Assembly (NCBI RefSeq): GCF_900104725.1
Contig: NZ_LT629758.1
Span: forward strand, 1,054,001 to 1,118,000
Direction: 5' to 3'
DNA: 64,000 nt
Origin: Actinoplanes derwentensis
Lineage (GTDB): Bacteria > Actinomycetota > Actinomycetes > Mycobacteriales > Micromonosporaceae
Positions 39,535 to 48,483 of this stretch are shown piece after piece (the stretch's first letter is position 1; every line of letters starts with the position of its first letter). Under the pieces are notes generated by a model. The model was not told where the DNA came from. It was given only the letters and a program-made list of their open reading frames with translations, and did no database searches. The position numbers and the translations under genes were made by a program.

Positions 39535-39690
39535 CGGGTCGACATCGGCCGGGACCGTCCGGTCAACATGCGAGAGGTGGCCGATGCGATCGGCAGACGG
39601 GCCGGAGAGAAGATCGAGGTGCGGGCCGTCCCGTCCGCCGTCGCCCGCACCGTGGGAGCCGTCACCGGTCGCTACCGGCAGTTTTGCTCG
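39535..39690 (+). pseudogene. Relic of an NAD(P)-binding SDR/epimerase tail
   Basis: The frame VDIGRDRPVNMREVADAIGR then RAGEKIEVRAVPSAVARTVG looks like the C-terminal part of an extended or atypical SDR. It has no usable start and runs out at about 39690 just before the next gene. It is most simply a fragment of a deleted gene. Confidence 0.45.
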
Positions 39691-39715
39691 GCACCACTCG
39701 AGGAGGGACACACTC

Positions 39716-40102
39716 ATGCACGGATCGATCATGCAGACGTACGCCGCCGAGTGCGCGGAGGAACTTCCCGGAGCCCATCTGGAGCATCCCTTCGGCCCGG
39801 ACTGGGAGGTCTTCACGGTACGCGGCAAGATTTTCGTGCTGATGACCGAAGTCCCCGGGCGGCCCGTCGTGATCCTCAAGGCTGATCCCGGCGACGCCCA
39901 GGCTCTCCGGGAGCACAACCGCCACATCACACCCGGCTACCACATGAACAAGAGACATTGGATCACGCTGGAAGGCGGGTCAGGCATCGACAAGGAACTC
40001 GTCAGGGAACTCGTCACCGACTCCTACCTGCTCGTCGTCTCCCGCCTGCCCAAGGTCGAGCAGCCCGTCGACCCGGCCACCTTTGGCGCCGGCTCGCGGT
40101 GA
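39716..40102 (+). CDS. MmcQ/YjbR-family protein
   Basis: A 128-residue small protein of the MmcQ/YjbR (CyaY-like fold) family. It has HPFGPDWEVFTVRGKIFVLM, ILKADPGDAQALREHNRHIT and GYHMNKRHWITLEGGSGIDK, the last being the family hallmark with its conserved His-Met-x-Lys-x-His-Trp pattern. ATG 39716 follows GGAGGG. Usually called DNA-binding, but the biochemical role is not established. It is followed by the long kinase-GGDEF gene, probably in a separate unit. Confidence 0.85.
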   Translation: MHGSIMQTYAAECAEELPGAHLEHPFGPDWEVFTVRGKIFVLMTEVPGRPVVILKADPGDAQALREHNRHITPGYHMNKRHWITLEGGSGIDKELVRELVTDSYLLVVSRLPKVEQPVDPATFGAGSR

Positions 40103-40114
40103 CCTGGTGAGCGC

Positions 40115-40150
40115 GGAAGGCCTCCCGGTTCCTCAGCGACACGGCCTTCC
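40115..40150 (+). promoter_or_regulatory. Inverted repeat GGAAGGCC / GGCCTTCC before the kinase-GGDEF gene
   Basis: Perfect 8-bp arms (40115-40122 and 40143-40150) with a 20-nt loop end 15 nt before the start. It may end the upstream transcript or be an operator or leader hairpin. There is no U-tract. Confidence 0.35.
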
Positions 40151-40164
40151 TTGCCGAACAGGGT

Positions 40165-43100
40165 TTGGTGAGCTCTGGTGGCGTGGAAGACGTCCTCTAC
40201 GAGAGCGAGCGCACCCGTGTGGTCCGGGTGCGTCCCGCCGATGGTTCCCGCCCCGTCGTGCGTAAGCGGCCACTCGGGCCGAGCGCGGGTAGTCGGCTGC
40301 GCAACGAGTTGTTCATGCTGCGCCGGCTCGCGGGAGTCGAGGGGATTCCGGAACTCGCCGACGACCCCACGCCCGGCATCGTCGCCTTCGTCGACGTCCC
40401 GTCGCGTTCGCTGGCCTCGTTGCCGTCGCCGTGGAAGGCCGGGCCGCTGTTGAAGCTGGCCGGTGGACTGGCCACTCTGCTGGCGGCCATCCATCGTCGC
40501 GGTGTCGTACACCGCGATGTCAGTCCGGGCAACATCCTGGTGCCGCTGGTCGACGGTGTTGCGATGGTGGACCGGCGGCCCGTCCTGATCGACTTCGAAC
40601 TGGCCACCTCGCTCACCGAGGACCGCTTCACCCCGGCCCGGGAGGAAGGCCTTGCTGGCACATTGCCCTACCTGGCCCCCGAGCAGACCGGCCGTACCGG
40701 CCGTCCGGTCGACAACCGCGCCGACCTGTACGCCCTGGGTGCCACCCTGTACGAACTGGAGACCGGGAATCCGCCGTTCGGCCGGGACGGGGACCCGCTT
40801 CAGCTGGTCCACTACCACCTGGCCCTGATGCCAGTACCGCCGGCCGAGCTGAACCCGGCGCTCCCCCGTCTGCTGTCCGACATCACGATGCGGCTTCTGT
40901 GTAAGGAACCGGAGCAGCGTTACCAGAGCGGCGAGGGGCTCGCCTACGACCTGGCGCGGCTCTGCGGCGGCGACACGGGATTCCCCCTCGGCGAGCGGGA
41001 TTTTCCGATGCGACTTGCCCCACCGAGTCGACTGATCGGCCGGGACGAGGCCCTTGCGACACTGAACGGGAAGTTCGCTGGCGCAACCGCCGGTAGCCAC
41101 GGCGTCGTCCTGGTAACCGGCCCGCCCGGGGCCGGTAAGACCGCGCTCGTCGACCGGCTGCGACCTGCCGTGACGGTGTCCGGTGGCCGGTTCGTCACCG
41201 GCAAGTTCGACCAGTACCGGCGAGACCTCGGCGCGGACGCCGTCGGGCAGGCGTTCTGCGCACTGGGCTCCCAGCTGCTGACGGAGCCGGACGAGGAGGT
41301 GGCCCGGCTGCGTGGGCGTCTGTTGGAGGTGCTGGGCCCGAATGCGAGCCTCGCGGCCGCTGTCATGCCACCGTTCGCGGCGCTGCTCGGCGTGACGCCC
41401 GATGAGAAAGCCGAGGATCCGCGCCTGATCGGAGCCCGTATCCTCCAGATCGGCCTGGGCTTGCTGCGTACGATCGCGAGCGGCACCCACCCGATTGTCT
41501 TCTTCCTCGACGACCTGCAGTGGGCCGGCCCGACCGCGTACGGCTTCTTGGACGCGGTCCTGGACGAGCCGGAGCTGCCAGGATTGTTGGTCTTGGGTGC
41601 GTTCCGCGAGGCCGAGGTGGACGAAGCGCACCCGCTCACCGCGATCCTGGCCCGGCTGCGCCGCATCGGTGGCGCAGCCACCGGGGAGTTGCGTCTGGAC
41701 AATCTCTCCCCGGACGATATGGGTGCGCTGCTGGCCGAGATGCTGCGGCTGCCCGACCGGGAGGTGCAGCCGCTGGCGGAACTGCTCGGCGCGCGCACCG
41801 GCGGGAACCCGTTCGACACGGTGGAGTTGGTCAACGCACTGCGCCGGGAGGGCGCACTGGTGCCCGACGGCGACCGGTGGCGATGGGACCCCATGACGCT
41901 ACGCAGGTTCGTCGGCCGTGGTGACGTGGTCGATCTGCTCGGCGCACGGATCGAGGCGCTGCCAGCGGCCACCCGAGAGATCCTTGAGGTGATGGCCTGC
42001 CTGGGCGGGGAAGTCGACCTGGAGTTGCTGAGGGCGGCGTCCGGCCTGACCGCTGAGGCGGTCGCGGCCGGGCTGCGGCCCGCGGCCGAGGACGGCCTGG
42101 TCACGGTGAACCGGGAGGGCATACCGGCAGCGAGCTTCCGGCACGACCGTGTGCAGCAGGCCGCGTACGGCCGGATGAACGCGGCCGTACGTTCCAGGCT
42201 GGGACTGGCCGTCGCTCGCCGGCTCGCCACCGTGCCCGAACACGCGCACGCCGCGGCCCGGCAGTACCTGTCCACGCTGGACGAGGTGATCGACCCCGGC
42301 GAACGTCGGCGGGCAGCGTCGGTGCTCCGCGGCGCGGCGGCCGCGGTCAGACTGGTCGCCAACCACGCCGCCGCGGAGACGTTCCTGGCCGGGGCGCTGG
42401 GCCTTCTCGACCCGGCTGATGACGACTACCGACCGATTCAGGCCGAGCGGCACGCCGCACTGTGCAACCTGGGCCGCTTCGCCGAGGCCGACGTGGTGTA
42501 CGAGGTTCTGGAGGCGGCCGGCTCCGACCCGGTACAGCACGCCGCCACGGCCTGCGAGCAGATCGTCAGCCTCGCCAACCGCAACATGATGCCGGAGGCA
42601 CTCCGGTTCGGCTTGGCAATGCTCGGCCGCCTCGGCATGCCGGTGCCGGCACCGGCCGAGATGGAAACAACCGCCCGCGCCGGCCTGGAGGCGGTGTACG
42701 CGTGGCTGGCCGGTGGCAGCGCAGCGGAGGACCTACGCCGGCCCGAGGTCACCGACTCGCGACTGGTCGCTGTGGCCGGCGTGATCGACCGCCTGCTCCC
42801 GCCCGCCTTCGTCTGCGATCACCCCACCATGGCCTGGCTGGTGTCATGGACCGCGATCATGTGGGCGGAGCACGGCCCGGCGGCTGCGCTGGTCGGCCCG
42901 CTCAGCCACGCCGGGCTCGTCACCATCCCGCTGTGCGGCGACTACCGCTCCGGGTACGAGGCAGTCCGCCGGGTGCTCGCGGTCAGCGAGGCGCGCGGGT
43001 ACGAGCCGGCCACGGCGCAGGCCAAGTTCCGGCACGCGGTCGCCACGATTGCCTGGTTCGAGCCGCTCGAGGAAGGGGTGCGGCTGGCCCACGCGGCCCG

Positions 43101-45060
43101 CGACGGGCTGCTGCGCGGTGGGGACCTGCAGAACGCCTCATCGACCTACCTCGTGTCCACCGCCTACCTGCTCGACTGTGCTCCCGCCCTGGACACGTTC
43201 AGCGCCGAGGTAGAGGCCGCCCTGGCCCTGTGCGACCGGATCGGCAACCAGCACGCGGCCGCGAACCTCATCTCGTACCGCCAGCTGGGGCGAGCCCTGC
43301 GTGGGGAGACCGCACGACAGGACAGTTTCACGGACGCCACATTCGACGAGGGCACCTACCTGGAGAAGAACCGGGCCGCCTTCCCGATGGCGTGTGTCGC
43401 TTACCACGCCTGCCGGGCATTGGCTGCGGCTCTGTACGGCGATGAGGCGGCGCTCATACACCACAGCGCCGCATCGATGCGGCGGCCGCCCTTTCTCACC
43501 GCGACCTACGGCCAGGCGGTCGTCCACGTGCTGGGCGTGCTGGCCGCAGCCGTCCGAGCCCGCGATGCCGCCGGCCCCGACCGCGACGCCGCGCTCGCGG
43601 ATCTGAGGCTCAGCCGAGAGTTCCTGGCCGCCCGCGCGGCCGACCAGCCCGGCAACTTCCGGCACCTGTGCCGCCTCGCCGAGGCGGAGACCGCCCGGCT
43701 GGCCGGCGACTTCGCCTCCGCCGCGGCAGCCTACGATCGCGCCGTCGACGATTCCGCCGGTGCCGGTCGCCCCTGGCACGCCGCGCTCATCGCCGAACGA
43801 GCCGGCCACTTCTTCCGGGCACACGGCCTCGATCACACCGGGCGGCACCTGCTGAGCGAGGCTTGCCGGCGGTACGCCGAGTGGGGCGCGCACGGAAAGG
43901 TCCGCCACCTGCAACAGGACCACATCGTCGTACCGCAAGCACCGGCCCGGGCCTCTCTGGGGATCACGAGCAGCATCACTCTCTCCGCTGACGTGATCGA
44001 CCTGCTCGCCGTGCTGGAGGCGGCGCGGGCACTGAGCTCGGAGACCGACCTGGCGCGGCTGAGGGTGCGGGTCGAGCAAGTGCTCAGCGCGATGACCGGT
44101 GCCACCGCCGTGCACATGGTGCTCTGGGACGACGTCACCGCAATGTGGGTGCTGCCCGCCGATGCCGACTCGGGCCGCCCGGCGCTGGCCCTGCCGGACG
44201 CCGCCGGGCGCGGCCTGCTGCCGTTGACCGCACTGCGATACGCCGAGCGGACCCAGGAACCGATGCTGGTGGACGACGCGTCCCGGGACGACCGTGTCTC
44301 CCGGGATCCGTACTTCTCCGGCCTCGACCACTGCTCACTGCTGGTGGTCCCGGTACTCAGCCAGGGCGTCCCCCGCGCCATGCTGGTGCTGGAGAACCGG
44401 CTCACCCGGCGGGCCTTCTCAGCGGGCCGGCTCGACGCCGTGCAACTCATCGCCGGGCAACTGACCGTCTCCCTGGACAACGCCCTCGCCTACGCCTCAT
44501 TGGAACGCAAGGTCATCGAGCGCACCAAGGCGCTGGGCGAGATGAACCGGCAGCTCGAACTGCTGACGCTCACCGACCCGCTGACCGGCCTCGCCAACCG
44601 GCGCCGACTCACCGACACACTCGACGCCGAGTGGCAGCGTGGGCTGCGTCTTGGCGAGCCGATCGGGCTCGCCATGATCGACATCGACAACTTCAAGAAG
44701 TACAACGACCACTACGGCCACCAGGGTGGCGACGAATGCCTCCGGCGTGTCGCCGGCACCCTCGCCGGCGCCGTACGCAACACCGACCTGGTCGCCCGCT
44801 ACGGCGGCGAGGAATTCGCCGTCATCATGCCCGGCACGGCACTCGCCGATGCCGTCCGGGTGGCCGAACGGGTCCGCCGGACGGTGGCCGACCTGCACGA
44901 ACCGCACGCCCTCTTGGATAGCGGCATCGTCACCATCAGCGTCGGCGTCAACGCCACGACACCGACCAGCGACAGCCACCCCGACCACCTCATCAAAATC
45001 GCCGATGAGGCGCTCTACCAGGCAAAGCGCGGTGGCCGCAACCGGGTCGCCACCAGTTGA
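40165..45060 (+). CDS. Giant signalling protein: Ser/Thr kinase, AAA ATPase, helical repeats, GAF, GGDEF
   Basis: 1631 residues. Residues about 1-265 are a protein kinase with VVHRDVSPGNILVP and PVLIDFELATS (DFE rather than DFG). Residues about 290-640 are an AAA/STAND ATPase with P-loop VTGPPGAGKTALV and Walker B VFFLDDLQWA. A long helical TPR-like region to about 1280 follows, then a GAF domain (about 1290-1440) and a GGDEF domain with LTDPLTGLANRRRLT, DIDNFKKYNDHYGHQGGDEC and ARYGGEEFAVIMPG. An RxxD inhibitory site (RNTD) lies 5 residues before the loop. It should make cyclic di-GMP in response to kinase, ATPase and GAF inputs. TTG 40165 is taken as the start; GTG 40168 and 40183 are alternatives. 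Confidence 0.88.
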   Translation: MVSSGGVEDVLYESERTRVVRVRPADGSRPVVRKRPLGPSAGSRLRNELFMLRRLAGVEGIPELADDPTPGIVAFVDVPSRSLASLPSPWKAGPLLKLAGGLATLLAAIHRRGVVHRDVSPGNILVPLVDGVAMVDRRPVLIDFELATSLTEDRFTPAREEGLAGTLPYLAPEQTGRTGRPVDNRADLYALGATLYELETGNPPFGRDGDPLQLVHYHLALMPVPPAELNPALPRLLSDITMRLLCKEPEQRYQSGEGLAYDLARLCGGDTGFPLGERDFPMRLAPPSRLIGRDEALATLNGKFAGATAGSHGVVLVTGPPGAGKTALVDRLRPAVTVSGGRFVTGKFDQYRRDLGADAVGQAFCALGSQLLTEPDEEVARLRGRLLEVLGPNASLAAAVMPPFAALLGVTPDEKAEDPRLIGARILQIGLGLLRTIASGTHPIVFFLDDLQWAGPTAYGFLDAVLDEPELPGLLVLGAFREAEVDEAHPLTAILARLRRIGGAATGELRLDNLSPDDMGALLAEMLRLPDREVQPLAELLGARTGGNPFDTVELVNALRREGALVPDGDRWRWDPMTLRRFVGRGDVVDLLGARIEALPAATREILEVMACLGGEVDLELLRAASGLTAEAVAAGLRPAAEDGLVTVNREGIPAASFRHDRVQQAAYGRMNAAVRSRLGLAVARRLATVPEHAHAAARQYLSTLDEVIDPGERRRAASVLRGAAAAVRLVANHAAAETFLAGALGLLDPADDDYRPIQAERHAALCNLGRFAEADVVYEVLEAAGSDPVQHAATACEQIVSLANRNMMPEALRFGLAMLGRLGMPVPAPAEMETTARAGLEAVYAWLAGGSAAEDLRRPEVTDSRLVAVAGVIDRLLPPAFVCDHPTMAWLVSWTAIMWAEHGPAAALVGPLSHAGLVTIPLCGDYRSGYEAVRRVLAVSEARGYEPATAQAKFRHAVATIAWFEPLEEGVRLAHAARDGLLRGGDLQNASSTYLVSTAYLLDCAPALDTFSAEVEAALALCDRIGNQHAAANLISYRQLGRALRGETARQDSFTDATFDEGTYLEKNRAAFPMACVAYHACRALAAALYGDEAALIHHSAASMRRPPFLTATYGQAVVHVLGVLAAAVRARDAAGPDRDAALADLRLSREFLAARAADQPGNFRHLCRLAEAETARLAGDFASAAAAYDRAVDDSAGAGRPWHAALIAERAGHFFRAHGLDHTGRHLLSEACRRYAEWGAHGKVRHLQQDHIVVPQAPARASLGITSSITLSADVIDLLAVLEAARALSSETDLARLRVRVEQVLSAMTGATAVHMVLWDDVTAMWVLPADADSGRPALALPDAAGRGLLPLTALRYAERTQEPMLVDDASRDDRVSRDPYFSGLDHCSLLVVPVLSQGVPRAMLVLENRLTRRAFSAGRLDAVQLIAGQLTVSLDNALAYASLERKVIERTKALGEMNRQLELLTLTDPLTGLANRRRLTDTLDAEWQRGLRLGEPIGLAMIDIDNFKKYNDHYGHQGGDECLRRVAGTLAGAVRNTDLVARYGGEEFAVIMPGTALADAVRVAERVRRTVADLHEPHALLDSGIVTISVGVNATTPTSDSHPDHLIKIADEALYQAKRGGRNRVATS

Positions 45061-45079
45061 CAGCTGGCCTCGCCGGGTG

Positions 45080-45592
45080 TCAATCCGTCTCGGGTGACTC
45101 CTCGTGCGCGTGCAGTGAGCAGGCGTCGCTCTGGTGGGCTTCGAGGCCGTTCAGGACGGTCCGGGTGATCGTCGCGAGAGTGTCGAGACCGTCCGGCCCG
45201 AGGGGTTCGATGAACAGGGCGTGCACGGCTGCCGCGTGCTGGGGTGCCGCCCGGGCGATGACGGCGAGTCCTTCCTCGGTCAGGACGGCGTCGGGGTAGC
45301 GCGCCTCGTCCGAGGGCACGCGGTCGATCAGGCCGCGTTTGCCGGTCCGGGCGAGTTGATGGGAGAGCCGGCTCGGTTCCCATCCGGTGACGGTGGCCAG
45401 GGTGGCGACCGGCAGGCGGTGTCCCGGTGCCTCGGACAGCCGGGCGAGCAGTTCGAATTCGGTCACCGACATGCCGCTCGCCCGCTGGAGATGCTGCCGT
45501 AGATGGCGGTCGAGTTCGCGGACCATCGTCAGGTAGGCGCGCCAGGCCTTCTGCTGGCTGTCGTCGAGCCAATGTTCTTCCACCATGGTCAC
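45080..45592 (-). CDS. MarR-family regulator, divergent from the NmrA gene
   Basis: A 170-residue winged-helix protein: AYLTMVRELDRHLRQHLQRA, MSVTEFELLARLSEAPGHRL, the recognition region VTGWEPSRLSHQLARTGKRG and the wing VPSDEARYPDAVLTEEGLAV. A His/Cys-containing tail (SDACSLHAHEESPETD) is unusual and may bind metal or sense oxidation. GTG 45592 is the longest start; ATG 45586 is close by. The divergent region holds two near-identical palindromes, which are its likely sites. Confidence 0.85.
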   Translation of the reverse strand: MTMVEEHWLDDSQQKAWRAYLTMVRELDRHLRQHLQRASGMSVTEFELLARLSEAPGHRLPVATLATVTGWEPSRLSHQLARTGKRGLIDRVPSDEARYPDAVLTEEGLAVIARAAPQHAAAVHALFIEPLGPDGLDTLATITRTVLNGLEAHQSDACSLHAHEESPETD

Positions 45593-45600
45593 TGATCCTA

Positions 45601-45656
45601 CCGGCTAGCTTGACGTATCAAGCTAGCCGGGCCTACCGTTGCTTGACGCGTCAAGC
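45601..45656. promoter_or_regulatory. Double MarR operator overlapping the NmrA promoter
   Basis: Site 1 (45601-45630) has perfect 13-bp arms, CCGGCTAGCTTGA and its complement, around CGTA. Site 2 (45641-45656) is the 16-bp palindrome GCTTGACGCGTCAAGC. Shared core: GCTTGACGYRTCAAGC. A promoter TTGACG (45610) - 18 nt - TACCGT (45634-45639) is embedded, so site 1 covers the -35 and site 2 the transcription start. Confidence 0.75.
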
Positions 45657-45673
45657 TAGCGAAGGGCTCACGG

Positions 45674-46639
45674 ATGAGCGACAGACGAGTGATCACAGTT
45701 CTCGGAGCGACCGGCCGGCAGGGCGGCAGCGTGGTGCGGGCGATCGCCGCCGATCCGGACGGCGGATTCACCGCACGGGCAGTGACGCGTGACAAGAACA
45801 GCGCGAAGGCGAAGGAACTCGGCGACCTGGGCGTCGAGGTCGTCGAAGCCGATCTCGACGACGAGGCGGGCCTTCGGCGTGCGTTCGACGGTGCCCACGG
45901 TGCGTTCGTGGTGACGAACTTCTGGGAGCCGCTGGATGCCGGTTCGCAAGCGACGACCCGTACCGAACGCGAACGGGCGCAGGTCCGCAACGCGGCCGGC
46001 GCCGCCGCGGCGGCGGGGCTCCAGCACGTCATCTGGTCCACCCTCGAGGACACCCGGCGATACCTGCCGGGCGCTTCCCGGCCGGAGGGCGGCTACCCGG
46101 TGCCGCACGCCGACGGCAAGGCGGACGCGGACGCCTTCTTCCGGGACGCGGGGGTGCCGACGACCTTCGTCAACGCGCCGATGTACTACGAGATGCCGTT
46201 GACGTTGACCCCACCCCGGCGCGCCGAGAACGGCGCCGTCGTCCTGGCGTTGCCGATCGGAGCGGTCCAAGTGGTCAGCGGCACCGTCGAGAACGTCGGC
46301 CGCGTCGCGTACGGGATCTTCAAAGCCGGCGACCCGATGATCGGCCGGACCGTACCGATCGCCTCCGATCTGACCACCGGAGAGCAGTTCGCCGAAGGGA
46401 TCGCCGCGGCGCTCGGTGAGCCCGTCCGATATGTTCCGCTCGACCCCGCCGCTCTTCTGGCGTCCGGCATGCCCGACGCCGAAGAAGTAGTGAACATGTT
46501 CCAGTTCTTCATCAACGCGGAGAAGGACCTGGTCGCCGGCGTCGACTTCGACCTGCTACGCCGCTTCGGCGCGGATCTCCAGCCCTTCGCCGACTGGGCG
46601 GTCGCCAACCGGGACCGCTTCCGTGCTCTGGGCCTCTGA
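45674..46639 (+). CDS. NmrA-like NAD(P)-binding protein
   Basis: A 321-residue atypical short-chain dehydrogenase. It begins MSDRRVITVLGATGRQGGSV with the GxxGxxG nucleotide motif and continues GFTARAVTRDKNSAKAKELG, HVIWSTLEDTRRYLPG and PTTFVNAPMYYEMPLTL. There is no canonical YxxxK catalytic pair, as in NmrA and HSCARG, which sense NADPH/NADP ratio rather than catalyse. GAAGGG lies 7 nt upstream of the ATG. Expression is probably repressed by the divergent MarR. Confidence 0.87.
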   Translation: MSDRRVITVLGATGRQGGSVVRAIAADPDGGFTARAVTRDKNSAKAKELGDLGVEVVEADLDDEAGLRRAFDGAHGAFVVTNFWEPLDAGSQATTRTERERAQVRNAAGAAAAAGLQHVIWSTLEDTRRYLPGASRPEGGYPVPHADGKADADAFFRDAGVPTTFVNAPMYYEMPLTLTPPRRAENGAVVLALPIGAVQVVSGTVENVGRVAYGIFKAGDPMIGRTVPIASDLTTGEQFAEGIAAALGEPVRYVPLDPAALLASGMPDAEEVVNMFQFFINAEKDLVAGVDFDLLRRFGADLQPFADWAVANRDRFRALGL

Positions 46640-46666
46640 CCGCGGGGCACCCTTCGGGGCATGACC

Positions 46667-46912
46667 GACCCGGGTCTCCGCCTCGGCGAAGCCGGTGTCC
46701 TCGCCGCCGAGAGTCTCGCCCAGCTCGGTGCCGCCGTCGCTGATCGGCGTGGACAGGCTGGTGGAGTTGTAGGCGCGGGCACCTTCGAGGCCTTCGATGA
46801 CCTCGTCCTCGCTGATCTCCAGGTACGTGGCGATGTCGGTGACGGTCGGCGCACGCCCGAGGGTGTGGCTGAGCGTGTTGTTGGCGCCGGTGATCGCCAG
46901 ACGCGAGGACGA
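46667..46912 (-). pseudogene. Fragment of a SigB/SigF-type sigma factor
   Basis: On the minus strand the frame reads LAITGANNTLSHTLGRAPTV, then TDIATYLEISEDEVIEGLEG and ARAYNSTSLSTPISDGG, ending near LGETLGGEDTGFAEAE. This is region 3 of stress-type sigma factors (compare ELGRxPTVxELAxxL). Regions 2 and 4 are missing, and flanking sequence in the frame is unrelated. It is a decayed remnant of about 80 codons. Confidence 0.65.
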
Positions 46913-47030
46913 GGGACTCGCACTCCACTGCCGGATACCATGCGCAAGTCCGGTACCCCGGCCGGGTGATGTCAGAGCTTCACGACGAGGCCACGGCAGT
47001 CGTAAACGGCTCCGACTCCGGTGGGGCTGA

Positions 47031-47042
47031 CAGTATCGGGAC
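47031..47042 (+). promoter_or_regulatory. Leaderless promoter -10 (CAGTAT) of the M15 peptidase gene
   Basis: CAGTAT at 47031-47036 is followed by 6 nt and the GTG at 47043. No ribosome site is present. Confidence 0.5.
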
Positions 47043-47699
47043 GTGCGTTCCTTGCTGCTTACCTCGATCATGGCGGCCGTGACCAGCGTCGTAATCGGTG
47101 TTGTCGCACCCGCCGCGGCCGACGACGGCTACCGGGCCTCGATCAAGACCATAGGTCTCGCTGACGCGCGCGCGATGACCGGGGTCTCGTGGCACCGGGG
47201 CTGTCCGGTGCCGATCTCGGACCTGCGCCGGGTGAAGTTGACACACTGGGGCTTCGACGGGGTCCGGCACCGCGGCGAGTTGATCGTCCACCAGAAGGTG
47301 GCGCGCAGCGTGGTGGATGCGTTCCGCGTGCTGTACTCGACGCGTTTTCCGGTCCGGACGATGCTTCCGGTGGATCGTTTCGGTGGCGATGATGACGCGT
47401 CGATGGCCGCCGACAACACCTCGGCGTTCAACTGCCGGCCGAAAACCGGCTCGACGAGCGGCTTCTCGGTGCACTCGTACGGCAAGGCCATCGACATCAA
47501 CACGCTGGAGAACCCGTACGTCAAGGGCACGGTCGTGCAACCGCCGGCCGGCAAGACGTTCACGAACCGTGCGAACGTCCGGCCGGGCATGATCAAGCAC
47601 GGTGACCGGGTCTGGCGGGCATTCACGACGCGCGGTTTCACCTGGGGCGGGGACTGGACGTCACTCAAGGACTACCAGCATTTCGAGGCCCCGATCTGA
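47043..47699 (+). CDS. Secreted M15-family D-Ala-D-Ala carboxypeptidase-like protein
   Basis: A 218-residue exported zinc peptidase. The signal peptide is MRSLLLTSIMAAVTSVVIGV with AAADD cleavage. The catalytic motifs are SGFSVHSYGKAIDINTLENP (SxHxxGxAxD) and DYQHFEAPI near the end, giving the His-Asp-His zinc set of the VanY/M15 group. It would trim peptidoglycan stem peptides outside the membrane. GTG 47043 is chosen by the leaderless hexamer. It converges with the SDR gene at 47740. Confidence 0.87.
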   Translation: MRSLLLTSIMAAVTSVVIGVVAPAAADDGYRASIKTIGLADARAMTGVSWHRGCPVPISDLRRVKLTHWGFDGVRHRGELIVHQKVARSVVDAFRVLYSTRFPVRTMLPVDRFGGDDDASMAADNTSAFNCRPKTGSTSGFSVHSYGKAIDINTLENPYVKGTVVQPPAGKTFTNRANVRPGMIKHGDRVWRAFTTRGFTWGGDWTSLKDYQHFEAPI

Positions 47700-47739
47700 C
47701 AGCGGCCGCAACCGTACGGCGAATCAAAGGACCCGGCCG

Positions 47740-48483
47740 TCAGACCGAGAAGCCGCCGTCGACGTTGATCACCGCGCCGGTGATGTACCGGGCGCCGTCG
47801 CCGGCGAGGTAGGCGACCGCCGTCGCGATCTCGGCCGGTGTTCCATAGCGGCCGAGCGCGGTGAAACCGGTGATCGTGGCTGCGGCCGGTCCGTCAGCCG
47901 GGTTCAGGTCTGTGCCGATCGGGCCGGGGTTGACCAGATTGACGGTGATACCGCGCGGGCCGAGGTCCCGGCTGAGCCCCTTCGTCAGGCCTACCAGGGC
48001 GGTCTTGCTCATCGAATACAGCGAGAAGCCCGGGAACACCGTGCGTTCCACTATGTTGCTTCCGATGGTGATGATCCGTCCACCGTCACCCATGTGCCTG
48101 GCCGCAGCCTTCGACGCTAGGAACGGCGCCCGCACGTTGACCGCCATCATGCGATCGAACTCCTCCAGCCCGAGATCCTCCACCGGCCCGACGAAGAACC
48201 ACGCCGCGTTGTTGACCACAATGTCCAACCGCCCGAACTGGGCGACCGCACGGTCTACCGCGGTGGTCACCGCCTCCGGGGCGGCGCAATCCACCTGCAG
48301 CGCCATGCCGCGGCGGCCGAAGCCCTCGATCTGCTTCATCACGCCCGCGGCCTTGTCGTCGCGGTGCTGGAAGGTCAGCACCACGTCAGCGCCGTCCTCG
48401 GCCAACCGTGCCGCCACACCGGCGCCGATGCCCCGGCTCCCGCCGATCACCAATGCCACCTTGCCGTCGAGATCGTTTGTCAT
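47740..48483 (-). CDS. Short-chain dehydrogenase/reductase
   Basis: A 247-residue classical SDR. MTNDLDGKVALVIGGSRGIG carries the TGxxxGxG-type loop (here GGSRGIG), followed by NNAAWFFVGP, Ser in ITIGSN, and the catalytic YSMSK; PGPIGTDLNPADG follows. The ATG at 48483 is preferred: GACAGT lies 6 nt before it and GGGGAC just upstream. An extension to 48525 is possible. Substrate unknown; FabG-like ketone reduction is the default expectation. Confidence 0.88.
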   Translation of the reverse strand: MTNDLDGKVALVIGGSRGIGAGVAARLAEDGADVVLTFQHRDDKAAGVMKQIEGFGRRGMALQVDCAAPEAVTTAVDRAVAQFGRLDIVVNNAAWFFVGPVEDLGLEEFDRMMAVNVRAPFLASKAAARHMGDGGRIITIGSNIVERTVFPGFSLYSMSKTALVGLTKGLSRDLGPRGITVNLVNPGPIGTDLNPADGPAAATITGFTALGRYGTPAEIATAVAYLAGDGARYITGAVINVDGGFSV

